From contig CAISYK010001246.1 of assembly GCA_903889605.1 (NCBI GenBank), forward strand, positions 1-13,561: DNA of 13,561 nt. The letters are read 5' to 3'. The notes under the pieces were generated by a model that was given only the letters and a program-made list of their open reading frames with translations, made no database searches and had not been told where the DNA came from. This DNA is from an uncultured Bacteroidota bacterium. Its GTDB lineage: Bacteria > Bacteroidota > Bacteroidia > 2-12-FULL-35-15. Shown here piece by piece: positions 1 through 9,700 of this stretch (position 1 is the first letter of the stretch; each line of letters begins with the position of its first letter). A program made the position numbers and the translations under genes.

Positions 1-194
1 AATATTTTATGTTCTTCTTTGTGATTATTAGTTTCTTTTTCCTGAACAGGTGGAGGGTTAATTGCTTGATGATCGAGGATCTTGTAGATAAGTTCTTGTT
101 TTTTTAAAGCTTCGTACTTAGGAATATTTAAGTTTTTAGCAATTTCTTTAAGTTCACCAACAAGTTTGTTGTTCAGTTCAATAATGTCGTACAT
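1..194 (-). CDS. rho: Transcription termination factor Rho, N-terminal fragment (gene runs off the left edge)
   Basis: Reading leftward from an ATG at 194-192, the frame stays open for 64 codons to the window edge. The protein begins MYDIIELNNKLVGELKEIAK and continues with LNIPKYEALKKQELIYKIL. This is the SAP-like Rho N-terminal helical domain (about residues 4-45), in the form I recognise from Bacteroidota Rho. Residues 46-64 turn polar and proline/glutamate/lysine-rich, matching the disordered insert that precedes the RNA-binding domain in this phylum. Rho is a hexameric RNA-dependent ATPase that terminates untranslated transcripts. The RNA-binding and ATPase domains lie outside the window, so an intact gene cannot be confirmed. 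The A-rich sequence before the ATG has no Shine-Dalgarno motif. Confidence 0.88.
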   Translation of the reverse strand, partial: MYDIIELNNKLVGELKEIAKNLNIPKYEALKKQELIYKILDHQAINPPPVQEKETNNHKEEHKI

Positions 195-577
195 GTTTTT
201 TTTGTTTGGTTAATATTAATCAATTAGAATAATTGATAATTTAAGCTGGGCTGGTAAATAAATAAGATGTTTTGAGTTATGTTGTTTTGATAGAAATAAT
301 GTGGTTTTGATTTGTTATAAGAATGTATAACAGCGGAAACGCAATACAATGATACAATTATTTTTTTACATACAGCTTTTTTTAAAAAATATAATGAATA
401 AATATATTGGGATACGTTTTGATATTCGGAGTTTTTGCCAAATGTATTTATGATTTTGTTAGTTTTAATAATAACCGCTGACAAAACCCCCTAAAACTTG
501 TATATATATGCATTTCTTAATAAAATACGTCTTCATACTTTAAAAAAATGTGGATTACGGCAACTCGATTAGTATGA
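195..577. other. AT-rich leader and intergenic region upstream of rho, no gene seen
   Basis: This stretch separates rho (minus) from a plus-strand remnant. It contains an 86-codon minus-strand open frame (224-484) that begins with TTG. Its composition is what AT-rich non-coding DNA gives by chance (Ile, Asn, Lys, Tyr, Phe), and it has no recognisable domain, so I do not call it a gene. Apart from the promoter-like box at 439-446, I see no RNA gene or strong hairpin. Confidence 0.6.
439..446 (-). promoter_or_regulatory. Candidate -7 promoter element for rho
   Basis: The minus strand reads TACATTTG, an exact match to the Bacteroidota -7 consensus TAnnTTTG. It is the only such match on this strand between the rho start and this point. 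It lies about 245 bases upstream of the start codon, which would imply a long leader of about 230 nucleotides. I see no matching -33 TTG at the usual spacing. Long leaders on rho are known in other bacteria, where Rho regulates its own synthesis; applying that here is inference. Confidence 0.3.
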
Positions 578-838
578 ATACCTGAATTCAAATTCATAAC
601 GCATAAGTCAGTTTTCTATTTGTCTATAGCAGGCAATTTAATAGGCAAATTGGATTTCATATTTAATTGCAATAAAAAAAGAATAGGTAACAGCCCATTT
701 ATTAAATTGGGATTAATTCATGACACAAATCTAACTCATGAAATTAAGAAACATTCAAATTATAGATGGGCCGGAGGTTCAGTATCAATCAATAATCCCT
801 TTTATTTGTTCCAAAAAAACATATTGATGATATATTAA
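578..838 (+). pseudogene. Unidentified open remnant, possibly the end of a decayed membrane or barrel protein
   Basis: A plus-strand frame is open from just after a TGA at 575-577 to a TAA at 836-838 (86 codons). The only possible starts are non-ATG, such as TTG at 620, apart from an ATG close to the end. The translation does not look like random AT-rich sequence: it includes GKLDFIFNCNKKRIG, SPFIKLGLIHDTNLTHEIKK and NYRWAGGSVSINNPFYLF, with alternating polar and hydrophobic residues such as outer-membrane beta strands show. I cannot assign a family. It ends three bases before the convergent lipoprotein gene. The likeliest reading is the 3' end of a gene whose start has been lost; chance is the alternative. 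Confidence 0.27.
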
Positions 839-841
839 AAA

Positions 842-997
842 TCAAATTTGTTTTTGGGAGGTTTTTTGAACTAAATTTTTGCTCCATTTCGGACAATCAG
901 CACAGCGGTTTTTTTTGTGAAACAAAGAACATCCGAACAGCAATATTACTGCGGAAACATAAAATAAAATGAGGTAATTTTTCAATGAAGATTTCAT
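842..997 (-). CDS. Small lipoprotein of 51 residues with a CxxCPKW motif, function unknown
   Basis: The ATG at 997-995 opens a 51-codon frame ending in TGA at 844-842. The protein has a typical lipoprotein signal: positive N-terminus (MKSSLKNY), hydrophobic residues 9-22, and a lipobox LFGC with the lipidated cysteine at residue 23. The mature part is only about 29 residues and basic, with HKKNRCADCPKWSKN; cysteines 32 and 35 form a CxxC followed by Pro-Lys-Trp. The signal and lipobox make a real gene more likely than chance despite the size. It would be anchored in the inner or outer membrane. The CxxC could bind metal or form a disulfide; that is inference. It follows purQ on the same strand after 109 bases. 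No Shine-Dalgarno sequence is evident. Confidence 0.7.
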   Translation of the reverse strand: MKSSLKNYLILFYVSAVILLFGCSLFHKKNRCADCPKWSKNLVQKTSQKQI

Positions 998-1078
998 AGC
1001 AAATTTTTTATTTCATGAAGCCGATCCTCTGAACATCTCCTTACTATGCTGAATTGTTTAGCTTAGCTTTAGTTCACG

Positions 1079-1094
1079 TCCCCTTTGGGGAGAC
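1079..1094. repeat. Short GC-rich inverted repeat downstream of purQ
   Basis: TCCCC and GGGGA (1079-1083 and 1087-1091) flank a TTT loop, and a further AC at 1093-1094 could pair with GT at 1078-1079 across a bulge. The element stands out in an AT-rich intergenic region and begins 13 bases past the purQ stop on the minus strand. No T-run follows on either strand, so it is a weak terminator at best. Similar C4/G4 palindromes recur between genes in Bacteroidota genomes, so it may be a dispersed repeat. Confidence 0.35.
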
Positions 1095-1106
1095 CGGGAA
1101 GGGCTA

Positions 1107-1802
1107 TTAATTTTTTACAAGACTAAAAATAGAATCGAAAATCCAGCGTCCTTCAATATTACTCAAAGCTCCATCGGCAGCGCGTTCCGGATGCGGCATC
1201 ATTCCAAATACATTTTTGCCGGCATTACAGACTCCTGCAATGTTTTCACAAGAACCATTAGGGTTTGCCGCATCACTTATGATTCCGTCTGCATCGCAGT
1301 AGCGGAAAAGTATTTGTCCGTCTGCATTTAATTGTTTTAATGTTTCATCATCAGCATAAAAACGGCCCTCTCCATGCGCAATTGGTATTTTCAGAGCCTT
1401 GCCTTTTGGGATTTCAGAAGTAATCAGAGTATCGTTATTTTCCGCTTTAATAAAAACATTCTTACATACAAATTTACGTTCGCTGTTATGCAGCAATGCC
1501 CCGGGAACAAGCCCTGCTTCGCACAAAATTTGAAAACCATTGCAGATACCCATTACGTAGCCGCCATTATTGGCAAATTCAATAACTTTTTCCATAATAG
1601 GAGAAAAGCGGGCAATGGCGCCTGAACGCAGATAGTCGCCATAAGAAAATCCTCCAGGAAGTATAATAAAATCAGCCCCCTTTAGGTCTGCATCTTTATG
1701 CCACAATTCTATTACTTCTTGTCCCATGATATCACGCAATACATAAATCATATCCTGATCACAATTTGACCCCGGAAAAATAACTACTCCAAATTTGCTC
1801 AT
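1107..1802 (-). CDS. purQ: Phosphoribosylformylglycinamidine synthase subunit PurQ (glutamine amidotransferase)
   Basis: PurQ hydrolyses glutamine and passes ammonia to PurL, which with PurS converts FGAR to FGAM, step four of purine synthesis in the cytosol. The 231-residue protein is a class I glutamine amidotransferase of the small, separate-subunit type. It starts MSKFGVVIFPGSNCD, carries FSYGDYLRSGAIAR in the region conserved in PurQ, the nucleophile elbow GICNGFQ with catalytic Cys87, and MMPHPERA near the end with His204 and Glu206 completing the triad. A frame extended two codons upstream would need a TTG start at 1808; the ATG at 1802 fits the family N-terminus better. The protein is full length and no residue is missing. 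Purine genes purL and purS are not in the window. Confidence 0.96.
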   Translation of the reverse strand: MSKFGVVIFPGSNCDQDMIYVLRDIMGQEVIELWHKDADLKGADFIILPGGFSYGDYLRSGAIARFSPIMEKVIEFANNGGYVMGICNGFQILCEAGLVPGALLHNSERKFVCKNVFIKAENNDTLITSEIPKGKALKIPIAHGEGRFYADDETLKQLNADGQILFRYCDADGIISDAANPNGSCENIAGVCNAGKNVFGMMPHPERAADGALSNIEGRWIFDSIFSLVKN

Positions 1803-1836
1803 AATCAATGGCTTGTTTTACACAATTTAATACTTA

Positions 1837-1844
1837 CAAAGATA
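1837..1844 (-). promoter_or_regulatory. Candidate -7 promoter element for purQ
   Basis: The minus strand reads TATCTTTG, an exact TAnnTTTG match, ending 34 bases before the purQ ATG and implying a leader of roughly 30 nucleotides. A TTTG lies 14 bases upstream of the box, closer than the usual 19-20 for a -33 element, so only the -7 half is well supported. Confidence 0.5.
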
Positions 1845-1883
1845 CAAAATATTATATGCAAAGAGGCTCACTGTGGGCGATTG

Positions 1884-2867
1884 TTAAAAATAATGGGAAA
1901 GGTGATTGATAAAAATAGAAAAAAGCAGCAAAATAAATAAAAGCTCTCCCCACCATCCTTTTTTAATTTTCAAAAAATAGTTAGCGCAAAATACCGAAGC
2001 AGGAATGGCTAATGGAGAAAAACTCAGTATAGATATTTCCGGGGTAACAAATACTGATACCAATCCAAAAACTGAAAACCAAACCAATAATAAAATACCT
2101 TTTTGGTTTTTTTGAGAAGCTTCCGCTAAACCTGTAAATAATTTCCCGAACGACAATAAAATAATCAGCAAACAGACTGCAATCATAAAATAAAAACTTT
2201 TAGAATGGATTGTTTGTGACTGTTCCTGCAAACCAGAAAAGAACATTTTCACGTCCCACCAGTTTCCAAGCTTATCATTCCAGAAATAATATGTAAACAC
2301 AAAAATATAGGGCAGCATTAAGCCTATGAATGAAATAACCCATTCCCGCCAGTTAAAAGGCCGGAACATGATGAATCCAATGCCTAATAACGGTAGGAAA
2401 ACTATGCTTGGAAAATAAAAAAGTGCGGACAGGGATAACAAAACACCAGCATCAAAAGCATTTGAAAATGCAGCATCTTTTTGGTATGAGTTTGCAGATT
2501 TATTAATTGCAAGTAATAAAAACAAACTTGCTAACAACAATGGATGCAAGGTAAACAATGAACTATCGCAGCTCATGAAAACAATAAAAAACAATGCCGG
2601 AAGAAATGAGGGTTTGGTAAGAATTTCGTTTTTATTTACAACATAATTAAGTAAAAAAGCTTCGCCTACAGTTAATATAAAGGCCGAAAATGCATTTGTA
2701 AAGTGAAAACTATTAAATGGTTTCGTAAGTATTTCGTAAAGCGGCATATTATATTTCGCAGCAAAAACATGCTCAGAAAAAAAACCGCCTATCCGCAATG
2801 CCAATGCAAACAGAGGCAGGAGAATAAATGAAGAAGGATTATTATTTTTAAAAAATCGTATAAACAT
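1884..2867 (-). CDS. Polytopic inner-membrane protein, DUF6427-like
   Basis: The 327-residue protein is very hydrophobic. Likely membrane segments fall near residues 13-30, 59-77, 88-104, 107-121, 137-152, 154-168, 176-195, 224-243, 257-274, 278-298 and 306-321, about eleven in all. The segment RPFNWREW (169-176) followed by GLMLPY (182-187), and the opening MFIRFFKNNNPSSF, resemble what I recall of DUF6427, a Bacteroidota membrane family of unknown function; this assignment is from memory. I see no catalytic motif. It lies 81 bases upstream of purQ on the same strand, so co-transcription is possible. The ATG at 2867 gives a good N-terminus. No exact TAnnTTTG box lies just upstream. Confidence 0.85.
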   Translation of the reverse strand: MFIRFFKNNNPSSFILLPLFALALRIGGFFSEHVFAAKYNMPLYEILTKPFNSFHFTNAFSAFILTVGEAFLLNYVVNKNEILTKPSFLPALFFIVFMSCDSSLFTLHPLLLASLFLLLAINKSANSYQKDAAFSNAFDAGVLLSLSALFYFPSIVFLPLLGIGFIMFRPFNWREWVISFIGLMLPYIFVFTYYFWNDKLGNWWDVKMFFSGLQEQSQTIHSKSFYFMIAVCLLIILLSFGKLFTGLAEASQKNQKGILLLVWFSVFGLVSVFVTPEISILSFSPLAIPASVFCANYFLKIKKGWWGELLFILLLFSIFINHLSHYF

Positions 2868-3424
2868 AATTGATCACATATTACTAATCCGTACGAATTT
2901 ACGAATTCTTCAAATAAAAACAGTAATATACCATACTGCAAAGTTGTAAAACTGAATTTCTACAAGCAGAATGTGGAAGTTCAGTTAAAAAAAATATTGC
3001 TGAAGGTGTGCTGTCGGCAGATTTACTTGGTTCTTATTAGGTTTATCCTTCAAGAAAAATCAAGCACGGCTTTCATTTTAAAAAAGACATTATATTAAAA
3101 GATAAATGGAGTACGACAAATATCCCTTTTTTACAAAGATAGGTTGAAAAGTTATTAGGCAGTGCCTATTGGCAAATACTTAAAGTGCTTTTCTTAGCAA
3201 AAAATGATGGAAAATAACACATTAACTCCTTAGTATAAATACTGATAACAAATTAGGAAGGGCTTTCTCTTATTAGGTTTAAATGCAATACAAGCCAGGT
3301 ATCCATTAGAAGATAGAGTATTGAGAGTCAATAAACAGCTTATGCAAACTATGTGAACTATATAATTTTCGAGCTTTGGGAATGAGAGTAAATTAATTCT
3401 ATAGTAAAAACTAACAAATCCAAT
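2868..3424. other. Gene-free stretch with broken open fragments on the plus strand
   Basis: No intact gene is present. A plus frame runs from 2927 to the TAG at 3140-3142 with a single internal TAG at 3038-3040, and includes SVKKNIAEGVLSADLLGSY before the stop. A second fragment in another frame (3249-3356) reads GFLLLGLNAIQARYPLEDRV before its TGA. Both look more protein-like than random AT-rich DNA, but I recognise neither; they may be remains of a dead gene. Near 2892-2909 there is a short direct repeat of ACGAATT(T/C). The 14-mer TCTTATTAGGTTTA occurs at 3032-3045 and again at 3268-3281. No promoter, terminator or RNA gene is evident. Confidence 0.4.
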
Positions 3425-3703
3425 TTATTTTACTAAAGTTACCTTTCCAATATACTTGTGCTCTTTATTAAATACATCGGTAAGTTTTACTTTCCAAACA
3501 TACACATCCATTTGTGCTGCTTCCTGTCCTCCGTTTGCCCTTCCATCCCATTTATCATTTAAATCGTTCCCACGGAAAATCATATTTCCCCAACGATCGA
3601 AAATAACTATTTCATATTTAATAATACCAATACCGGTGCCGAAGAAATAATCATTTATACCATCATCATTCGGCGTAAACGCATTAGGGATATAGAATAC
3701 AAA
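3425..3703 (-). other. Domain: T9SS type B C-terminal sorting domain (CHU_C / gliding-motility-associated)
   Basis: This codes for residues 2316-2407 of the giant protein. The order of motifs is diagnostic: IPNAFTPNDDGINDYF, then IVIFDRWGNMIFRGND, WDGRANGG and VYVWKVKLTD, ending YIGKVTLVK. Known type B domains direct the folded cargo through the T9SS outer-membrane channel, and in Flavobacterium johnsoniae they depend on SprF-like partners. The domain is complete to its last strand. Confidence 0.93.
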
Positions 3704-6700
3704 ATCAGCGTCAATAAATATAGTTTGATAAGCGGTATCTTTGCAGCCGTATTGAGTAGATGTAATCAATGATATTACGTATGTTCCTATTTCCGGAGGA
3801 TAAACATGGGGCGGAGGATCGGCGACGGCAGAAGTATGTAAATCACCGAAATTCCAATTCCAAAAACCAGCTCCTGTTGATAAATTTACAAATGAAAAAA
3901 CAGGGTCCATCACGGTTGTTGTTTCAGGATCCACTGAAAAGCCTGCGACAGGGTTTGGATATACTGTTATATAATTTGAATTTGATAAAGTACTGACACA
4001 ACCGCTGTCCGAAGTAACCGTTAATGAAATGTTAAAAGAAACAGGAGAAATCACTGAATCATTTGTGTAACAATGCTCAAAATTTTGAGAATTGCTTATT
4101 AAGTTTCCATCGCCGACATCCCAAATCCAATGTGTATTGCTGCCGGCTGCAACTGTTGAAGAATCACTAAAAGAAATACACAACGGTTCGCATCCTGCAG
4201 CCGGATTTTCTGTAAAATTCACTATGGGCTTTGGATTTATGGTAATCAACCTTGGAATAGAATCGGAACATCCAAAGTTTGAGGCCACCGCCAAAATCAC
4301 ATTATAAGAATTTGCTGCAGCATATAAATGAGAAGTGTCCTGAGAAAATACCGCAGGACTTGCATCTCCAAAATTCCATGTCCAGGATTGCAAAACATCA
4401 GGCGCTGCGATAGTTGATGAATCATTGAACTCAACTACCGTTCCTTTACAAATTCCTATAGATTCTGGTGTTGTGTAAAATTGCGCATTGGGTAAAGGAT
4501 GAACAGTAACAGTTTGCGGTATTGTGTCTTTACAACCATTATTTGTTGTAGATATTAATAAAACACTATATGTTCCTGCACTTGTATAAGTATGATTTGA
4601 ATTCTGAACTGTAATTACCGCGCTGCTGTCGCCAAAATCCCATAACCAGCCGGAAATAGTGTCGTTTAATACAATTGATGAATCAGTAAAATTCATCGGA
4701 TGGTTTAAACATACATCGGCAAAACCAAAGTTGGCAATTGGCAATGAATTAACCCTTACTGTTGCGCTTCCAGTTTGTGCCTGCGAACATACTGTTGAGC
4801 TTGAATCATGCACGCTTATAAGGCTGTAAACAAAAACCCCGGCGGTATCCGTGGAAACTGATACTGCTGCAATACCCCCGCTTGTTGAATTTACGGTGTG
4901 ACTTGTTCCATTATTAATTGAATATGTGAAAGTGTATGGAGCTGTACCTAATGCCCCTGTGAAAGTTATATTTGGAGATGCACTATTTCTGCATAGTGAT
5001 ACCGTTCCGCTGATACTGGCGGTTGGTAAAGGGTTCACCGTTAATACTGCACTGTCATTTTGTATTTGACTGCAGGCTGTTATACTTGAATCCTGCACAC
5101 TTACCAGTCTGTATATTGTTGTGCCAATTGTATATGCGTGCATTGATATGCTTACAGTATCGCCGCTGGTAGTTGTTATTGTTTGATTGGTTCCGCCGTC
5201 AACAGAATAAGTAAATGTATATGGCGGTGTCCCTGAAGCTCCGGTGAAGATAATTTGCTGTAAAGAAGAATCTTTACATACTGCTGCTGTTCCTGTCAAA
5301 TATGCGGTAGGCAGAGGATTCACCGTAACTAAAACAGTATCTGATGAAAAACATCCATTAGCACTTGTAGTTACAATATAGTCAGTTATACTAGAATCAA
5401 CCAAAGCTACAGTCGGATTTGATACGGAAATGCTGCTCAGTCCTGTGCCCGGCGACCATAAGTACGTATAACCCGTATTTGAGGCTGTGCCTATATTACC
5501 CAAACTGCTGGTAGAGCATGTTAGTATGTCAATGCCTGCATGTGAAACAGGGATAGGTTTTATCATTACCAAAATAGTATCTGATGAAAAACAGCTGAGA
5601 GACGATGTAATAACAATATAAGTGGTTGTATCAGGATTAATTAATGTTACACTTGGATTTGATATTGCGGTATCGCTCAGGTTAAAAGAGGGAATCCATT
5701 GATAAGTGTAATCCGGATTAGAAGCCGTACCGATATTCCGGGAAGAGTCGGAAGCACAAGTAATGATGTCTGCGCCTGCATTTGATGCAGGGATAGGATT
5801 TACTGTAATAGTTACTGTATCTTTTGAGATACAGTTCATTCGATTTGATGTAAATATATAATCAGTAGAAACAGGCACCGCATTTGTATTTGAAGTTGTA
5901 AGTACAGGGTTTGATAAAGCTGCATCACTTAACCCTGTTGGCGGTGTCCAGCTGTATGTATATCCAGGAACGGAAAGAGAGCCTAAATTAATAACCTGTC
6001 CGGAACATACAGTACTGTCTTTGTCTGAATTTATTAATGAGGAGAGAATAACCAACTGCGAGGGGTTGCAGACACAAGGGTTAACCGCAGGATCAATAAC
6101 TGCAATAATAGAACAAGCTTGTCCTGCTGGTACATTAAATGTAATGGAATAAGGGACTGTGGTATCTCTTGGGATAAAAACGGTATCTTCAATTAAAAAC
6201 ACATCACCTGTGCTGTAAATTCCATTTCCATCAGCATCAAAATAAAACTGTATGATTGAATCTGCATTCGTCAAAATCTCTTGTCCGGTATTTGTTATAT
6301 CAAGGTGCAGAGCAACAGTTTCACCGCCGGGAGGATTTGGTATTGCAATGGCACTGCCGTTACTAAGGGATGGATATGCTTTATAAGTAAAAACTGCAAG
6401 AGTGGTATCACCGGTAGAAATATCAGTAGTACAGCTGTTTCCTGTAGCAGCGCATGTTATAACGCTGACCGTGGATGTTTTCGCTTCAAAAAACACAATA
6501 CCGCATGAAAGAACTATAGGGTCGCCTGAATAGTCAAAAGAAAACAAAGTGCTGTCTCCTGCTTGAATTCCTACAGGCAGAGCCCACACCAAATATTTGT
6601 CTCCATTAAGAGTAAACGGCCTTGGATTTCCATTAACGGGAGCATTATAAATACCAACGAAAGTGCTGTCAGCAAAAGCAATTCCGGCGGGTAATTTAAT

Positions 6701-9700
6701 AAGGACCGAATCTGTGCTTCCAAAAGCTAACCCTCCTGCATTATGCACCGTCACATACATTGTTGAGTTATCAGAGCAAGGGGAAACATAAGCTGTGTTT
6801 AATACAATGCCGGTATTGTATGGTACAGATGCACCTATAATATTTAATGCTGGAGAAATTGACACATCCAGTTCAGCACTAGCCCCGCAGGCAGCTTGTC
6901 CGATCATAACAAAATATATATTGCCTCCTGAAGAATAACTGCAGTCTGGATTTATAAAAACTTTAAATGAAATTTTAAATTTATTTAACGAATCATCCAG
7001 AAGCCCTTTCAAACCGTCTATGCCTATTAAGCTGTCGCTGGCAGAAATATTCCATTCCCAGGTATTTACGCCGGAAGGAACAGGGTCGGATATAGTAAAA
7101 TACGGAGTTAAAACCGGATAGCTGAGCTTTGAAGAGCCTGGTACCAGTATCGTTCCAGCAGGCAATGTTGCTCGGAAGACAATATTATATCCTGTTCCCA
7201 GCTGAACATTAACTACCTCAGTGGTGTATTCAGCAGTATCGCATAGCTGAATGAAGCTGGGTCCGGTACTGTTTATAACAAATGCAGGTGTAAGCGGGGT
7301 TTCGGTTAATGTAATTTTTTGCGGGGTGCAGGGGTAAGTGTTTACATTAGCCGGGTAGCCGTCAAAACAATTCCATCCTGAATAAAGAATAACGCTGTCG
7401 GCAGCGCATGAAATAAAGGATGCTGTTATCCTGAAATTTCTTGTTGCCATAGCGTTAACTGTACCAACTGGATAAATGCCTGTATTTATAGGAGATATGG
7501 TTAAACCTGTACCTAAATCCACAACCTGTATAATTGATACGCCAGAAATTGCAGGACCGCTTAACCAGGTATTTACAGCATCTGAGACGTTGGATGTATT
7601 GGATATGCTGACATCCCAGCTAACGGTAGTATTAAGTGCAAAAACAGAAGGTAACACAGACTGCAGAAATAAAACCGGTGGGTCATAAACTATATCATCA
7701 GGCTCCTGCGATATAGAAGGTGCATCACTGCCAGGTCCTGTAAGGCTTATTGTCGGCGAAAAAGTCCAATCATAAATTATATCATGAGATATTGATGGAG
7801 TTACTTTGCAGCTCGGCTCTAAGGTTATTTCCAAGGTTCCATGAAAACCGTCATCACTCAAAGGGATTGTACCACCGTAACCCTGAAAGTACTGTTCAAC
7901 AGGAAATACAAGGGTATCTGAATTCGGATTTAAAGGAGTTATTGCCTGCCAATGAGATGGAAGCGGATCGGTCACTGTAACAAGCGTTCCCGCAGTTCTT
8001 ACTTGATTGAACCGCGAGGATATAACAGTATATCCGGAAGGAACTGCCGCCGTCAAAGTATTTATATGCGCCCAATTCCGGTATTCATAAGGGAATAAAT
8101 TGCCGCCTCCGTAGTTATTGTCATTCGGACCAATACTCAGGTAATAATCTTGTGAGATAGTAATGTTATTACAGGAATTTACATAATAGCTCCCTGATCC
8201 ATAGTTACGAAAAAAATACCCGACAATTGAACAGCTGCCGTTGTACGTTCCGCATTGAAATTTGTTAGCGGCAGGGGTTGGAGGCAGAGGGAAAGCGGGG
8301 ATATCGCTTAGGTAATATTCATTTGAAGAATTACAAACTAATGGTGCCGAATTTCCAATATTGGAAATGACTTTATACCTCGGTTCAAATACTAAGGAAT
8401 CATCATTTAGATAGGCAAATCCTCCAGGAATGCAGGTGCCAAGCACCGTGTCGCTTAAATTATATCTAAAAATCCTGTTGGTGCCGGCATTTGTAACCTC
8501 TGGATTACCAGGGGTTGAAAAATTATTACATGCAGCAATGACATTACCGCCTCTGTATATTTTAAAAGCAGCATCCAAAAAAGCCAAACGGTTGCCATTC
8601 GACATTGAAGAAGAAGCGAAGCAGTAATGCCACTCGGGGTATGATGGGCTTGTTTTAACCCTTCCGTTAAATGAAGCTGTTATGGTATCCCCAAACATTG
8701 CTCTCAGAGTTTTTATTTTTGTGAAATCCAAACTTCCGACGGCATCAGGCAAACCATCTCCTCCTGTAGTATTTACTGTATTATTTGCATTAAGATTGTC
8801 AGGCAATCCATAACTGGTGCGTTTTAAAGTAAACTTAGTAAACACTAATCCCACACAAGGGCTGGGACAATTAATGTTTAAGGGAACACTTATACAGGAA
8901 ACGCCTATTTCGCAGCCGCAGGTATTATTGGGGACGTAAAATGATTCCAGTTTTACTGCGCTCACGCTGTCCACTCCAGCGCAGTCTGCACAATTTAAAG
9001 TGAGGTCTATCTTCACCTCGGCCTGGCTTAGAGTAAAAGGCGGCGGGCCGTTAAAAACAGCTGTCACAGTATTTCCAGAAGAGCTTGTTGATGAAGGATT
9101 CCAAACAGTTACCCCATTATTACTTAAAATCTTTATATTAGAATATGTCAGACAAGGAGCGCCGGGCAGAGTAAATACAAATTTCCAGTGAGCTCCCGGA
9201 CCGGCAGGGTAGGAATTACCATAGTTGGAAAATAAAAAATCAAAGGTTCCTGTTTGTCCATCACTGAATGAGGAGATGGAGCCATTGTTTGCTAAAGCAC
9301 CGTATATATTTGAATATACCCGCCCCCATGTTTCTGCAATAACGTATGTTCCCTGACAAATATTTTGATAACTGCCTTTATACCGCCATCCATTGATATA
9401 GCTTCTGCCGGTATTTGTACAACTATTAAAACAACAGCTGTAAGTATTCCATTTTATATATATCGTATCACCAGCGTTAATCGATGGGACAGTTAAAGAG
9501 AGTTTCCCTATTGCACTAACCATACAGTTTAAAGAGTTAGTATGAGCCAAATTGGATGTTGTAATTGCTGCAGGCGTACCTGCCGCACCTGTCTGAATAG
9601 TAAAACTCCCGGCATCTATTTCTGACCCGACAGTATTGTTATATCCTGCACCGGTTGACTGAAAAATATCCAACAGCACATTTATCGCATTGCCAAGCCC

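Noticed and set aside
224..484. 86-codon minus-strand open frame upstream of rho
   Set aside because: TTG start, composition typical of AT-rich non-coding DNA, no domain or signal, and it lies in the presumed rho leader.
1374..1625. 83-codon plus-strand open frame inside purQ
   Set aside because: Antisense shadow of purQ.
2868..3424. Insertion sequence remnant
   Set aside because: No terminal inverted repeats, target duplication or recognisable transposase motif; the 14-base direct repeat alone is not enough.
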